Below, piece after piece: positions 7,706 to 14,912 of a stretch of DNA of 27,660 nucleotides. The position numbers and the translations under genes were made by a program. Location of the stretch: contig DATFCC010000343.1 in assembly GCA_035253505.1 (NCBI GenBank), positions 1 through 27,660 of the forward strand. Direction: 5' to 3'. The DNA is from AWTP1-13 sp035253505. Its GTDB lineage: Bacteria; Pseudomonadota; Alphaproteobacteria; Rhizobiales; Hyphomicrobiaceae. The notes beneath the pieces are model-generated. The model made no database searches. It was not told the DNA's origin and was given only the letters and a program-made list of their open reading frames with translations. The first letter of the stretch is position 1. Each line of letters starts with the position of its first letter.

Positions 7706-9133
7706 ATGGACGAGGCTTGTCCCATGGGGCAGCCCAGGCTCCCATCCGTGCACCAGGTGCTGAACACCCCGACCGGCAGGCTCGCCGCGGCGCGCTTCGG
7801 CCATGAGGCCACGGTGAGCGCCATTCGCAGGGCCGTCGCGGCGGTGCGCGGCGGCCCCGTCCTGCCCGATGCTTCGGCAGTCGCGACGGGTGCAATCGAG
7901 CTTCTGGAGCAGGCCGAAGTGCCGAGCCTGCGCCGCGTCTTCAACCTCACGGGCACGGTGCTGCATACCAATCTGGGGCGCGCCCTGCTTGCCGATGCTG
8001 CCGTTGCGGCGGCGACGGACGCCATGCGCTCGGCGGTGGCGCTGGAGTTCGACCTCGGCGGCGCGGCGCGCGGGGAGCGCGACGACCACGTGCGCGGCCT
8101 GTTGCGCGAGCTGACGGGGGCGGAGGACGCCTGCATCGTCAACAATAACGCTGCTGCCGTATTGCTCGCCCTCAACACCCTTGCGGCCGGCCGCGGGGCG
8201 GTCGTCTCGCGCGGTGAGTTGATCGAAATCGGCGGCTCGTTCCGGCTGCCGGACATCATGGCGCGCGCCGGCGCACGCCTCGTCGAGGTGGGGACCACCA
8301 ATCGCACGCATTTGAAAGACTACGAGCAGGCAGTCGGCGCCGAGACCGGGATCATCCTCAAGGCTCATACCTCCAACTATTTGATCCAGGGTTTCACGAA
8401 ATCGGTATCCGCGACCGAACTTGCCGCGCTCGCGCGTGCCAGAGCCATCCCCTTCCTCCACGACCTGGGCTCGGGAGCGTTGGTGGACCTTGCGCGCTAC
8501 GGGCTGCGCTCGGAGCCGACCGTCTGGGCCGCGCTGGCCGAAGGCGCCGACCTCGTCACCTTCTCGGGCGACAAGCTGCTGGGCGGACCCCAGGCCGGCA
8601 TCGTTGCGGGTCGACGCGATCTTGTTGCCTTGATCGCCAGCAACCCGATGAAGCGCGCGGTGCGTCTGGACAAGGTGCGCATGGCCGCACTGGAAGCCAC
8701 CCTCAAGCTTTACCGCAATCCGGACACTCTCCCGCAAACGCTCCCCACTCTGCGGCATTTCGTTCGCTCGCGGGCCGAGATCACGGCCCTGGCGGAGCGG
8801 CTGGCTCGCAGCGTGGCGGCCGCAGCCGGCGAGCACTTCCAGGTGTCGGTCGTGGATTGCGCGAGCCAGATCGGCTCAGGCGCGTTGCCCCTGGAGACCC
8901 TGCAGAGCGCGGGGCTTGCAATCGCGCCGGTCGGGCGCAAAGGTGCGGGCACCCGGCTGGAGGCGTTGGCGGCAGGCTTTCGCAATCTTCCCGTTCCCGT
9001 CGTCGGCCACCTGAAAGACGGCGCGCTGGTTTTCGACCTGCGCTGCCTCGACGACGAACCCGGCTTCCTGGCCCAGCTCGATCGGCTCGAAGCGCCATCC
9101 GATGGCGGCAACTCCCGCGATGTTTCGGCTTAG
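7706..9133 (+). CDS. selA: L-seryl-tRNA(Sec) selenium transferase SelA
   Basis: A 475-aa PLP enzyme that converts Ser-tRNA(Sec) to selenocysteinyl-tRNA(Sec) using selenophosphate. The N-terminal SelA domain ('LPSVHQVLNTPTGRL...', about 12-45) is followed by the hallmark 'RRVFNLTGTVLHTNLGRALL' (76-95) and the PLP lysine K290 in 'FSGDKLLGGPQAG'. Presence of the N-terminal tRNA-binding region argues for true SelA rather than the shorter SelA-like lyases. The start at 7706 is 11 bp after the dioxygenase stop; a second ATG at 7724, with GAGG upstream, is possible. No selB, selD or tRNA-Sec gene is visible nearby. The downstream gene is convergent, so the operon ends here. Confidence 0.93.
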   Translation: MDEACPMGQPRLPSVHQVLNTPTGRLAAARFGHEATVSAIRRAVAAVRGGPVLPDASAVATGAIELLEQAEVPSLRRVFNLTGTVLHTNLGRALLADAAVAAATDAMRSAVALEFDLGGAARGERDDHVRGLLRELTGAEDACIVNNNAAAVLLALNTLAAGRGAVVSRGELIEIGGSFRLPDIMARAGARLVEVGTTNRTHLKDYEQAVGAETGIILKAHTSNYLIQGFTKSVSATELAALARARAIPFLHDLGSGALVDLARYGLRSEPTVWAALAEGADLVTFSGDKLLGGPQAGIVAGRRDLVALIASNPMKRAVRLDKVRMAALEATLKLYRNPDTLPQTLPTLRHFVRSRAEITALAERLARSVAAAAGEHFQVSVVDCASQIGSGALPLETLQSAGLAIAPVGRKGAGTRLEALAAGFRNLPVPVVGHLKDGALVFDLRCLDDEPGFLAQLDRLEAPSDGGNSRDVSA

Positions 9134-9208
9134 CGTTGCCTCGCCGAGCCCGGCCGATCCGGTCACACACCCGGGATGACGAGCTGAGCTTGTCCGTGCT
9201 GCCGAAAC

Positions 9209-9568
9209 TCAATCGGACTGGGCCGGGCCCTGGTCATCCAGGGACCTGCGATGGCTGGCCATCCGGCGCGTGATCTCCTGCTGTACCGTGTCGGGCTGTT
9301 CGGCCACCGCCTTGGTCAGCGCCCGAAGGTGATGGCGTGCATCGTGAAGCTGGTCGATCAGCGACAGGATCACTCCCAGGCTCGCGTGCTCCAGACCCAT
9401 GCGGTAGTGCAGGTCGCAGGCCAGCGCCACGCGCGACTCATCGACCCGATCGAACAGGTAGCCCTGCTCGTCGCGGTGCGGGCAGACGATCCCTTCCTCG
9501 ATCCAGGTCAGCAGAACCTGCCGCTCCAGATACGCAAATCGCGTCACGAGCTCGGTTTCTCGGATCAT
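9209..9568 (-). CDS. cbpM: Chaperone modulator CbpM
   Basis: A 119-aa CbpM-family protein. In Escherichia coli, CbpM binds the J domain of CbpA and restrains its stimulation of DnaK. The sequence opens with a MerR-like fold ('ELVTRFAYLERQVLLTWIEEGIVCPHRDEQGYLFDRVDESRVALACDL', about 5-55), followed by a long helical region, matching the family. The ATG at 9568 lies one base past the TGA of the upstream cbpA, with AGGAAGGG further upstream, so translation is likely coupled. The frame is open to a TTG at 9667, but that would place the extra residues inside cbpA. It converges with selA. Confidence 0.88.
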   Translation of the reverse strand: MIRETELVTRFAYLERQVLLTWIEEGIVCPHRDEQGYLFDRVDESRVALACDLHYRMGLEHASLGVILSLIDQLHDARHHLRALTKAVAEQPDTVQQEITRRMASHRRSLDDQGPAQSD

Positions 9569-9569
9569 G

Positions 9570-10499
9570 TCAGGCTGCGCCCTTCCTGCGCGGGTTCTGC
9601 GGATGCGTCTTCTCCCATTCGGCCATGAACTGGGCCAGCGCGTCGTCGGCGCCTTCCGGGGGCGCAATGTGGATGTCGACCAGTTGATCGCCGCGCCCGC
9701 CTGCCTTTCCGCGCGGCACGCCCTTGCCGCGCAGCCGCAGCCTCGTTCCCTCCCTGGCGCCCTTCGGCACCCTGACGTCGACCGGCCCGTCCACGGTATC
9801 GATGCGCACGCTCGCGCCGTTCAGCGCCTCGCCGAGCGACACCGGCAGCGTGCTCAGGATGTCATGGCCCTCACGCTTGAAACCCGGGTGGGGCCGAACC
9901 GAAAGCTCGACGTAGGCGTCTCCCGGCTTGCCGTCGGAGCCCGGCAATCCCTGTCCCTTGAGGCGCAGGACCTGCCCCTCCCTGATTCCTTCCGGGATCG
10001 TGATGTCCAGTGTCTTGCCGTCCGGCATCGCCACCACCTTGTGCGTGCCGTTCACGGCGTCCAGGAAGTCGATCTCGAGGGTGTAGCGGACGTCCTGCGG
10101 CGGCATGCGAAAGGCGCCGCCTTCGCCACGCCGGCGGAAGAGATCGCTGAAGATGTCGTAGTCGAATTCGCCGCCGCGCTTGCCCTGATCCCCGGCCGCC
10201 TCCCCACGGCGGCGATAGCGCATGCCAGGATCGGCCTCGGCGTACTCTCGGTAGTAATGCCGTTCCGCGTGGCGCTCGGCGCCGGTCTCGTCGATCTCGC
10301 CTGCATCGTAGCGCTTGCGCTTGTCGGCGTCGCCGATGATGTCGTAGGCGGCGTTGATCTCCTTGAAGCGGCTCTCGGCCTCCCGCTTGCCCGGGTTGAG
10401 ATCGGGATGTGTCTCCTTGGCGGCCTTGCGGTAGGCCTTGCGGATGTCGTCCTGGCTGGCGTCGGGTGCCACGCCCAACGTCTCGTAAGGGTTGGCCAT
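9570..10499 (-). CDS. cbpA: CbpA-type DnaJ co-chaperone
   Basis: A 309-aa class B J-domain protein, a co-chaperone that delivers substrates to DnaK and stimulates its ATPase; CbpA of E. coli also binds curved DNA. The J domain spans about residues 3-65, with the essential HPD at 31-33 in 'KETHPDLNPGK'. A Gly/Arg-containing linker follows without a Cys-rich zinc finger, then the two C-terminal beta domains ('VRYTLEIDFLDAVNGTHKVV', 'GQVLRLKGQGLPG', 'GTRLRLRGKGVP'). The ATG at 10499 starts exactly at the J domain. Its modulator cbpM follows by one base. Stress or stationary-phase regulation is usual for cbpA; I could not identify the promoter here. Confidence 0.93.
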   Translation of the reverse strand: MANPYETLGVAPDASQDDIRKAYRKAAKETHPDLNPGKREAESRFKEINAAYDIIGDADKRKRYDAGEIDETGAERHAERHYYREYAEADPGMRYRRRGEAAGDQGKRGGEFDYDIFSDLFRRRGEGGAFRMPPQDVRYTLEIDFLDAVNGTHKVVAMPDGKTLDITIPEGIREGQVLRLKGQGLPGSDGKPGDAYVELSVRPHPGFKREGHDILSTLPVSLGEALNGASVRIDTVDGPVDVRVPKGAREGTRLRLRGKGVPRGKAGGRGDQLVDIHIAPPEGADDALAQFMAEWEKTHPQNPRRKGAA

Positions 10500-10568
10500 A
10501 TATCTCGCGTTCGGTTCAGGTGGGGCGCGACAGTGCGCGGAACACGTGGTCACACTACGCCATCCCGC

Positions 10569-10583
10569 CCGTTGTACCAACGG
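10569..10583. repeat. Inverted repeat upstream of cbpA
   Basis: CCGTTG-TAC-CAACGG is a perfect 6-bp inverted repeat with a 3-bp spacer, 70-84 bp upstream of the cbpA ATG in the 235-bp gap before the DUF1624 gene. It could be an operator or a hairpin in the leader. A second GC-rich repeat (CGCCCGC at 10625-10631, GCGGGCG at 10638-10644) lies further upstream. Function not known. Confidence 0.4.
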
Positions 10584-10734
10584 CGAACGAGGGGCGATGA
10601 CGTGGGCACGCTCATCGAGGGCACCGCCCGCGGCATGGCGGGCGTTCATCTTTGACGCGGAAGGCTCGGGAGAGACGTCGCGTCGTCGATATGGCGGGCG
10701 ATCGGCAGAGGCACCGCCGCAGCCCGCGACCACA

Positions 10735-11952
10735 TCACAGATAGCTCAACCACCACTGCTGCCCCTGCCGCTTGCGGTTCGCGAACCACAGGCACAGCGG
10801 ATAGAGCGCTACGACCACGGCACCCCACACGCAATAGATGGCCGGCAGCGGCAGACCATAGGAGGCGGGCTTGTGCATCGGGAAGCCGCCGAAGAGCCAG
10901 GCACTGTCAGCCCCCATGGCGAGCGCCAGAAGCACGGCCGCTGCATGGATCAGGTAGATGTGCGCGACGTAGTAGAAGAACGGCACACGGCCGAACACGG
11001 TCACCCATTCCGCCAGGCGTCCGCGCGCGTGTTCGAGGGCAGCCAACAGAATGAGGGCGGGCCCGAGCGTCATCATCAGATAGAGCAGGGACGGCGGATA
11101 CTTCTCGCAATTGATGAACGACAAGGCGGTCGCCGTCCAGTCGCCGTGCAACTGCCAGGTGGCCGGGTCGCCGTAGACGTTGGCGCCGCGCAGCAGGAGG
11201 AAGCCGCCGGTGACCGCAGAGCCCAGCCACACGAGCGTACGGCGGCGCCGGTCGGCCTCGAGCTGCATGACCGGCCCCAGGGCATAGCCCGCGGCCATCA
11301 CTCCGGCCCAGGGGATCAGGGAATAGAGGGGGTATGCAATCGTGCCGCCGGCGCCACGCAGGACGTCCGGCTGGTGCAGGAAATTCCAGACCCACGCAGC
11401 GGCCCCGAACTGCTCGGCGCGAATCCCATCGAGCAGGTTGTGTCCTGCGATCAAAGTGAGGCCGATGACGGCGATGACCCCGCGCGGCAGATGGACGAGA
11501 GCCGCCAGCAGCACCATCGACGCGCCGATCACCCAGATGACCTGGAAAACGAAGAAATCCAGGTTGAAGCTGAATCGCCAGCCGAGGCGCACGATGGTGA
11601 GCTCGATCAGGATGAGCCACAGGCCCCGCGTGAGCAGGAAGCGGCTGGTCTCTCCGGTGCTGCGACCGCGCGTTCCGTAGAGGTATGCCGACATGCCGGC
11701 GAGAAAGATGAAGACCGGTGCGCAGAAGTGGGTGATCCAGCGCGTGAGAAAGAGTGCGGGATCAGCGACGTCGCGCGGGTTCATGCCGCTCGCGCCGAAG
11801 AAATCACGAACATGGTCAAGGGCCATCAGCACCATGACCAGCCCGCGGAGCAGGTCGACGGAATCCATGCGTGCCCGCACGCGCGTGACCGCCTGCAAGG
11901 CATAGTTGCCGCGCTGGACGGCATCGCTGTGGATGATCGGCGCGAGGTTCAA
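10735..11952 (-). CDS. DUF1624 family polytopic membrane protein
   Basis: A 405-aa inner-membrane protein with about ten hydrophobic helices. The N-terminal signature 'MDSVDLLRGLVMVLMALDHVRDFFG' (about 29-53), with the conserved Arg and the Asp-His pair, and 'WITHFCAPVFIFLAGMSAYLY' match DUF1624, related to heparan-alpha-glucosaminide N-acetyltransferase-like and YeiB-like proteins. Transfer of an acyl group across the membrane is the usual proposal, but substrates are unproven. The TTG at 11952 is preferred because GGAGGG lies 6 bp upstream; the first in-frame ATG (11868) lacks a good ribosome binding site. The gene is 42 bp downstream of the DUF1127 pair on the same strand. Confidence 0.85.
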   Translation of the reverse strand: MNLAPIIHSDAVQRGNYALQAVTRVRARMDSVDLLRGLVMVLMALDHVRDFFGASGMNPRDVADPALFLTRWITHFCAPVFIFLAGMSAYLYGTRGRSTGETSRFLLTRGLWLILIELTIVRLGWRFSFNLDFFVFQVIWVIGASMVLLAALVHLPRGVIAVIGLTLIAGHNLLDGIRAEQFGAAAWVWNFLHQPDVLRGAGGTIAYPLYSLIPWAGVMAAGYALGPVMQLEADRRRRTLVWLGSAVTGGFLLLRGANVYGDPATWQLHGDWTATALSFINCEKYPPSLLYLMMTLGPALILLAALEHARGRLAEWVTVFGRVPFFYYVAHIYLIHAAAVLLALAMGADSAWLFGGFPMHKPASYGLPLPAIYCVWGAVVVALYPLCLWFANRKRQGQQWWLSYL

Positions 11953-11986
11953 GCGATGCCCTCCATGTAGCTCGAAGCGCGTGGGA

Positions 11987-12008
11987 GGCGCGGGTTAGAA
12001 CCCGCGCC
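11987..12008 (-). terminator. Hairpin over the stop codon of the second DUF1127 gene
   Basis: GGCGCGGGTT and AACCCGCGCC form a perfect 10-bp inverted repeat around two bases; in RNA this would be an 8-bp GC-rich stem with loop TTAGAA. It contains the TAA stop. The bases past the stem on the minus strand (CTCCCACGCG) are not T-rich, so intrinsic termination is doubtful. A 3'-end stability or processing element between this gene and the DUF1624 gene fits as well. Confidence 0.45.
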
Positions 12009-12261
12009 CATGGCGAACGATCGAATTGATGGACTGCCGCGAAAAGCCGATGTCCTTGAGGATGCGGTCGTCCAGATTCTGCAGCTCGCGCTCGCAGCGG
12101 CGCAGCCGGCGCCGTTCCGCAAAGCCGGCAGCGATGGTGCGCGCTGCGTCCGCCAGCTTATGCCACACAACGTAGCGCGGCAGAGGGAGAGGTGTGCCGC
12201 GGTCCGCGTTCCCAAACGGTGAGAATCGTTGGCCGTGGCGCAGGCTGAGTTGCTCGAACAT
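11995..12261 (-). CDS. DUF1127 small protein
   Basis: An 88-aa basic protein. The C-terminal half 'RRLRRCERELQNLDDRILKDIGFSRQSINSIVRHGRG' is the DUF1127 (YjiS-like) motif, an Arg-rich helix followed by 'LDDRxLKDIGxxR'. DUF1127 proteins are abundant in alphaproteobacteria; some, such as CcaF1 of Rhodobacter sphaeroides, have been linked to RNA maturation and turnover. The ATG at 12261 is chosen because GGAG lies 7 bp upstream; an in-frame ATG four codons earlier has no such site. It follows a second DUF1127-like gene by 34 bp, probably in one transcript. Confidence 0.8.
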   Translation of the reverse strand: MFEQLSLRHGQRFSPFGNADRGTPLPLPRYVVWHKLADAARTIAAGFAERRRLRRCERELQNLDDRILKDIGFSRQSINSIVRHGRGF

Positions 12262-12295
12262 TTTGATCTCCATCGTGTCAGGAGGACGGTGACGA

Positions 12296-12541
12296 TCAGC
12301 GTCCCAGAATGCGGTTGACGGGTTCGCCGGCGCGGATGGCTGCGATCTCTTTGGTTGAGAATCCGAGGCCGGCGAGCCGGCCGTCGCCCTGGCCGGCAAG
12401 ATGGGCCGACACGGCACGTTCCGCGGCTCTCGTGCGTGCCTCCATCCAGGATGCAAGGGCCCCCCGCAGGGCATCGCCCCACGTGGCTTGCTTGGCAGCG
12501 GCGTCGGCGGGCAGGCGGTTGGACATGCTGATGCTGGTCAT
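12296..12541 (-). CDS. DUF1127-like small protein
   Basis: An 81-aa protein, first of a pair of small genes. The C-terminal 'LAGLGFSTKEIAAIRAGEPVNRILGR' resembles the end of DUF1127 proteins, although the upstream Arg-rich helix is less basic than usual ('ALASWMEARTRAAERAVSAHLAGQG'). The ATG at 12541 has GAGAG about 8 bp upstream. A CRP-type site lies 110 bp upstream, so expression may respond to the Crp homologue encoded next door. Assignment to DUF1127 is moderately sure; function unknown. Confidence 0.65.
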   Translation of the reverse strand: MTSISMSNRLPADAAAKQATWGDALRGALASWMEARTRAAERAVSAHLAGQGDGRLAGLGFSTKEIAAIRAGEPVNRILGR

Positions 12542-12650
12542 GATCGTCTCTCGCTTGTTTGCGCCCCGATGCGAGCGCGCTACGGCGTCCGTCGCGTCGA
12601 TCGTCGGGGATCTTCTGCAGCGCAACTTGGTGGGCCGGCGTCGTGCTCGA

Positions 12651-12666
12651 AGTGACGCAAATCACA
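12651..12666. promoter_or_regulatory. CRP-type binding site upstream of the DUF1127 pair
   Basis: On the minus strand the sequence reads TGTGA-TTTGCG-TCACT, matching the E. coli CRP consensus TGTGA-N6-TCACA at 9 of 10 core positions. It is 110 bp upstream of the first DUF1127 start and about 110 bp past the end of the Crp/Fnr gene. That Crp homologue keeps R-E-x-V-x-R in its recognition helix, the pattern that reads TGTGA in CRP. An overlapping inverted repeat follows on the plus strand. Binding is inferred. Confidence 0.55.
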
Positions 12667-12682
12667 AATCTGCCGATTTGCG
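12656..12682. repeat. Inverted repeat overlapping the CRP-type site
   Basis: CGCAAATC (12656-12663) is repeated in inverse as GATTTGCG (12675-12682), with 11 bp between. An additional CAAATC (12665-12670) pairs with the same right arm across 4 bp. The left arm overlaps the CRP-type site. Such nested repeats suggest either a second regulator or alternative RNA hairpins. Confidence 0.45.
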
Positions 12683-12776
12683 CGCACGGCTTCGTGCGAA
12701 TCGAGACAGTAGGTTCCTGCCGTTCCCCGTCCGGAGGACAACCGCCGGCCGATACGGCCGCAGGCGTGCGCGTTCG

Positions 12777-13481
12777 TCAGGCGGCGTTGCCGCGTGCGAG
12801 CTGCTCGAACACAGGAAGGTCGGCGATGCAGTAGTAGCCGCTGATGCGATCCACGCGGCGGTCGCGGCACCACTCGGTGAGCTGCCGATTGACGTTCTCG
12901 CGGGCGGCGCCGATCATCTGCCCCAATTCGGTTTGCGATACCTTCTGCCGGATCAGGACGCGTCCGTCCGGCAGGGCCTCGCCGAAACGCTGGGCGAGGT
13001 GCAGCAGTGCGCGCGCCAGTCGCGTGCGCATCGGCATCTGCTGGACGACGAAGGCCTCGTTGCGCTGGCGCAGGCGGCTCGCCATGGCGCGCAGGAGCAG
13101 CCGGCTGAGGTCGGCGTCCTCGCAGGCCAGCCGGTCGAACGCCGCAGCCGAGATGTAGCGGAGCTCGCACGCCTTGAGGGCAGTCACGGTCGCCGAGCGC
13201 GGCTGGCCGTCCAGCAGCGCCATCTCGCCGACCACGTCCCCGGCGCCGAGGATGGCGAGCAGCGTCTCCCGCTCGTTGCCGGCGGCAAGCGTGATCTTCA
13301 CCGCGCCGCTCACCAGCAGGTAGCAGCCACCCGCCGCGTCGCCTTCGCGGAAGATCACGCGCCCTGCCGGCACGCGAACGATCGGGGCTATGTCGGCGAG
13401 CCGCCCCTTCGCCTCCGGGCTCGGGCCCGCGGCGGAGCGTCGGCCCGGTTCCCGGGCGCGTCTTTCGTCCAGCTCATTCAT
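12777..13481 (-). CDS. Crp/Fnr family transcription regulator, CRP-like
   Basis: A 234-aa regulator with an N-terminal cyclic-nucleotide-binding beta roll (about 30-120), a dimerisation helix (about 122-148) and a C-terminal winged helix. The phosphate-binding cassette is conserved: G85-E86 and R95-S96-A97, the residues that hold cAMP in CRP. The recognition helix 'ARENVNRQL' has R194, E195 and R199, equivalent to the CRP residues that contact TGTGA. There is no N-terminal Cys cluster, so it is not an oxygen-sensing FNR. The dimer-helix Thr-Ser that touches the adenine in CRP is not kept ('RLRQRNEAF'), so ligand preference may differ. ATG at 13481. Likely regulates the adjacent DUF1127 genes. 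Confidence 0.85.
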   Translation of the reverse strand: MNELDERRAREPGRRSAAGPSPEAKGRLADIAPIVRVPAGRVIFREGDAAGGCYLLVSGAVKITLAAGNERETLLAILGAGDVVGEMALLDGQPRSATVTALKACELRYISAAAFDRLACEDADLSRLLLRAMASRLRQRNEAFVVQQMPMRTRLARALLHLAQRFGEALPDGRVLIRQKVSQTELGQMIGAARENVNRQLTEWCRDRRVDRISGYYCIADLPVFEQLARGNAA

Positions 13482-13533
13482 GGGTGCTTCTGGCCAGCCG
13501 CGCCGTTCGCCGCCCGACGTTTTGGCGGCGGCC

Positions 13534-13725
13534 CTATAGGAGCCGGCAGTCGGGCTCGTAGGCCGCGAGACGGCGCGCCATTTGGCTGCCGAGCCATCGC
13601 CGAAGGCCATGCAGCAGCCGTCCCGGGAAGCCGGTGGCATCCCCAACGAAATACGGCGCGTGGGCAGGGTAACGGGCGCCGGCAGGCAGCCAGGGAGCGT
13701 TAGCGATCGGGAGGGTCGTGCTCAT
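13534..13725 (-). CDS. Small protein of unknown function upstream of the Crp gene
   Basis: A predicted 63-aa product beginning 'MSTTLPIANAPWLPAG' and ending in a basic helix 'GRLLHGLRRWLGSQMARRLAAYEPDCRLL'. The basic end loosely recalls the Arg-rich part of DUF1127 proteins, but the diagnostic motif is absent. The ribosome binding site is weak (GAGA about 7 bp before the ATG). The frame stays open to 13830, adding 35 residues of unlikely sequence. It sits 52 bp before the Crp gene on the same strand, divergent from the LysR gene. It may be a real short gene; confidence is limited. Confidence 0.4.
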   Translation of the reverse strand: MSTTLPIANAPWLPAGARYPAHAPYFVGDATGFPGRLLHGLRRWLGSQMARRLAAYEPDCRLL

Positions 13726-13798
13726 GGCATTCTCGCATTTTTTTCGTGCCCGTGGGTCGGAGATCCGCCAGGCAGTGTTCGGGCGTCCTATGCAGCAG

Positions 13799-13838
13799 TG
13801 TGCCGGCGGGCACAAACGATTGTTCGTCATGCTATGAT
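13799..13838 (+). promoter_or_regulatory. Possible LysR-gene promoter and operator
   Basis: A perfect inverted repeat TGTGCC-GGCG-GGCACA (13799-13814) is followed by a -10-like TATGAT (13833-13838), about 75 bp before the LysR ATG. No good -35 stands at the right distance. LysR regulators often bind dyads near their own promoter. Weak evidence. Confidence 0.3.
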
Positions 13839-13914
13839 CAAACCTCGCTCATGCATGCGCCGGGCGTCCCCAAAACCCCGTCTTCCAGGCCACGGCCGCT
13901 CGGAGAGCTCGTAA

Positions 13915-14814
13915 ATGCGTCGCCTGCCCCCGCTGGATACGCTGCGCGTCTTCGAGGCGGCCGCGCGCCTCAAGAGTTTCAAGGACGCCGGCGACGAGCT
14001 CAACGTGACGGCCAGCGCCGTCAGCCACCGCATTGCGGCCCTCGAGGAGGAGCTCGCGACCCCGCTGTTCCTCAGGCATATCCGCAGGATCGAGCTGACG
14101 CCCGAAGGCGAGCGGCTTGCGGCCGGCGTCCGCCGCGGCCTCGCAGAGATTCACCGCGCGGTCGCCAGCATCGATCGGCGCGAGGAGCGCCTGCTACGCA
14201 TCACCGGCATACCCTCGCACGTGACCCGCTGGCTGGCCCCGCGGTTGCATCGGTTCCGCAGCGCCCACCCCGACATCGAGCTGCACATCACGGCGGATCT
14301 TGCCGTGGTCGACCTGTCGCAGCGCACGTTCGACGTCGCTCTGCGCTTCGGAACCGGCGTGTATCCCGGTCTTCATGCCGAATACCTGATGCCGGATGCC
14401 ATCTTTCCCGTCGCCAGTCCCCGCTATCTCGCTGAGGCGGGCCCCGTGGAAAAGCCTGGAGACCTGCTTCTGCTGACCCGCATCCTGGATGTCACCGCCG
14501 AGGACGACGAGAGCGGCACCAACTGGCGGACCTGGTTCGCGCATCACGGCCTGCCGATGGATGCGGTCAACCGGGGCATGAAGTTCAATGGCGCCGCCAT
14601 CACGCTGGAAGCGGCCGCCGGCGGGCTCGGCGTGGCCATCGCACGCAAGAGCCTGGTCGGGCACGAGATTGCGGCCGGCCGGCTGATGCAGGTCCTGCCG
14701 GGAGAAATTCCGACCAACTGGAGCCACTACGCGCTGGCGCTTCCGGACATGGCCGACTGGCCGCCGCTGCGAGACTTCATCGCGTGGCTGCGCAGCGAAG
14801 CCTCCGGCCGATAG
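13915..14814 (+). CDS. LysR family transcription regulator (GcvA-like)
   Basis: A 299-aa LysR-type regulator. The N-terminal winged helix 'RRLPPLDTLRVFEAAARLKSFKDAGDELNVTASAVSHRIAALEEELATPLFLR' (2-54) is of the GcvA/AmpR branch, which typically begins 'LPPLxxLRxFEAAAR'. A coiled linker and a periplasmic-binding-like effector domain (about 92-295) follow. The target is not obvious: LysR regulators often control a divergent neighbour, which here is only a 63-aa unknown gene and the Crp-type regulator beyond it. The effector is unknown. The ATG at 13915 begins the HTH directly, although no strong ribosome binding site is visible. Confidence 0.9.
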   Translation: MRRLPPLDTLRVFEAAARLKSFKDAGDELNVTASAVSHRIAALEEELATPLFLRHIRRIELTPEGERLAAGVRRGLAEIHRAVASIDRREERLLRITGIPSHVTRWLAPRLHRFRSAHPDIELHITADLAVVDLSQRTFDVALRFGTGVYPGLHAEYLMPDAIFPVASPRYLAEAGPVEKPGDLLLLTRILDVTAEDDESGTNWRTWFAHHGLPMDAVNRGMKFNGAAITLEAAAGGLGVAIARKSLVGHEIAAGRLMQVLPGEIPTNWSHYALALPDMADWPPLRDFIAWLRSEASGR

Positions 14815-14912
14815 CCCGGCCACGCCATCGGCCTCATCGGGCGCGATCTGCCGATGCTGCGCCTGCGAGCCGCGGCCTTGTGCTTGCCCACGCTGCGTAG
14901 GCATGATGCACC

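Noticed and set aside
7692..7750. Possible selenocysteine readthrough of the dioxygenase TGA into selA
   Set aside because: The extension would be about 23 codons of non-conserved sequence before another stop, and TfdA-family proteins end at this point.
10492..11970. A 492-codon plus-strand frame over the DUF1624 gene
   Set aside because: It is antisense to a polytopic membrane protein with clear DUF1624 motifs and good start signals.
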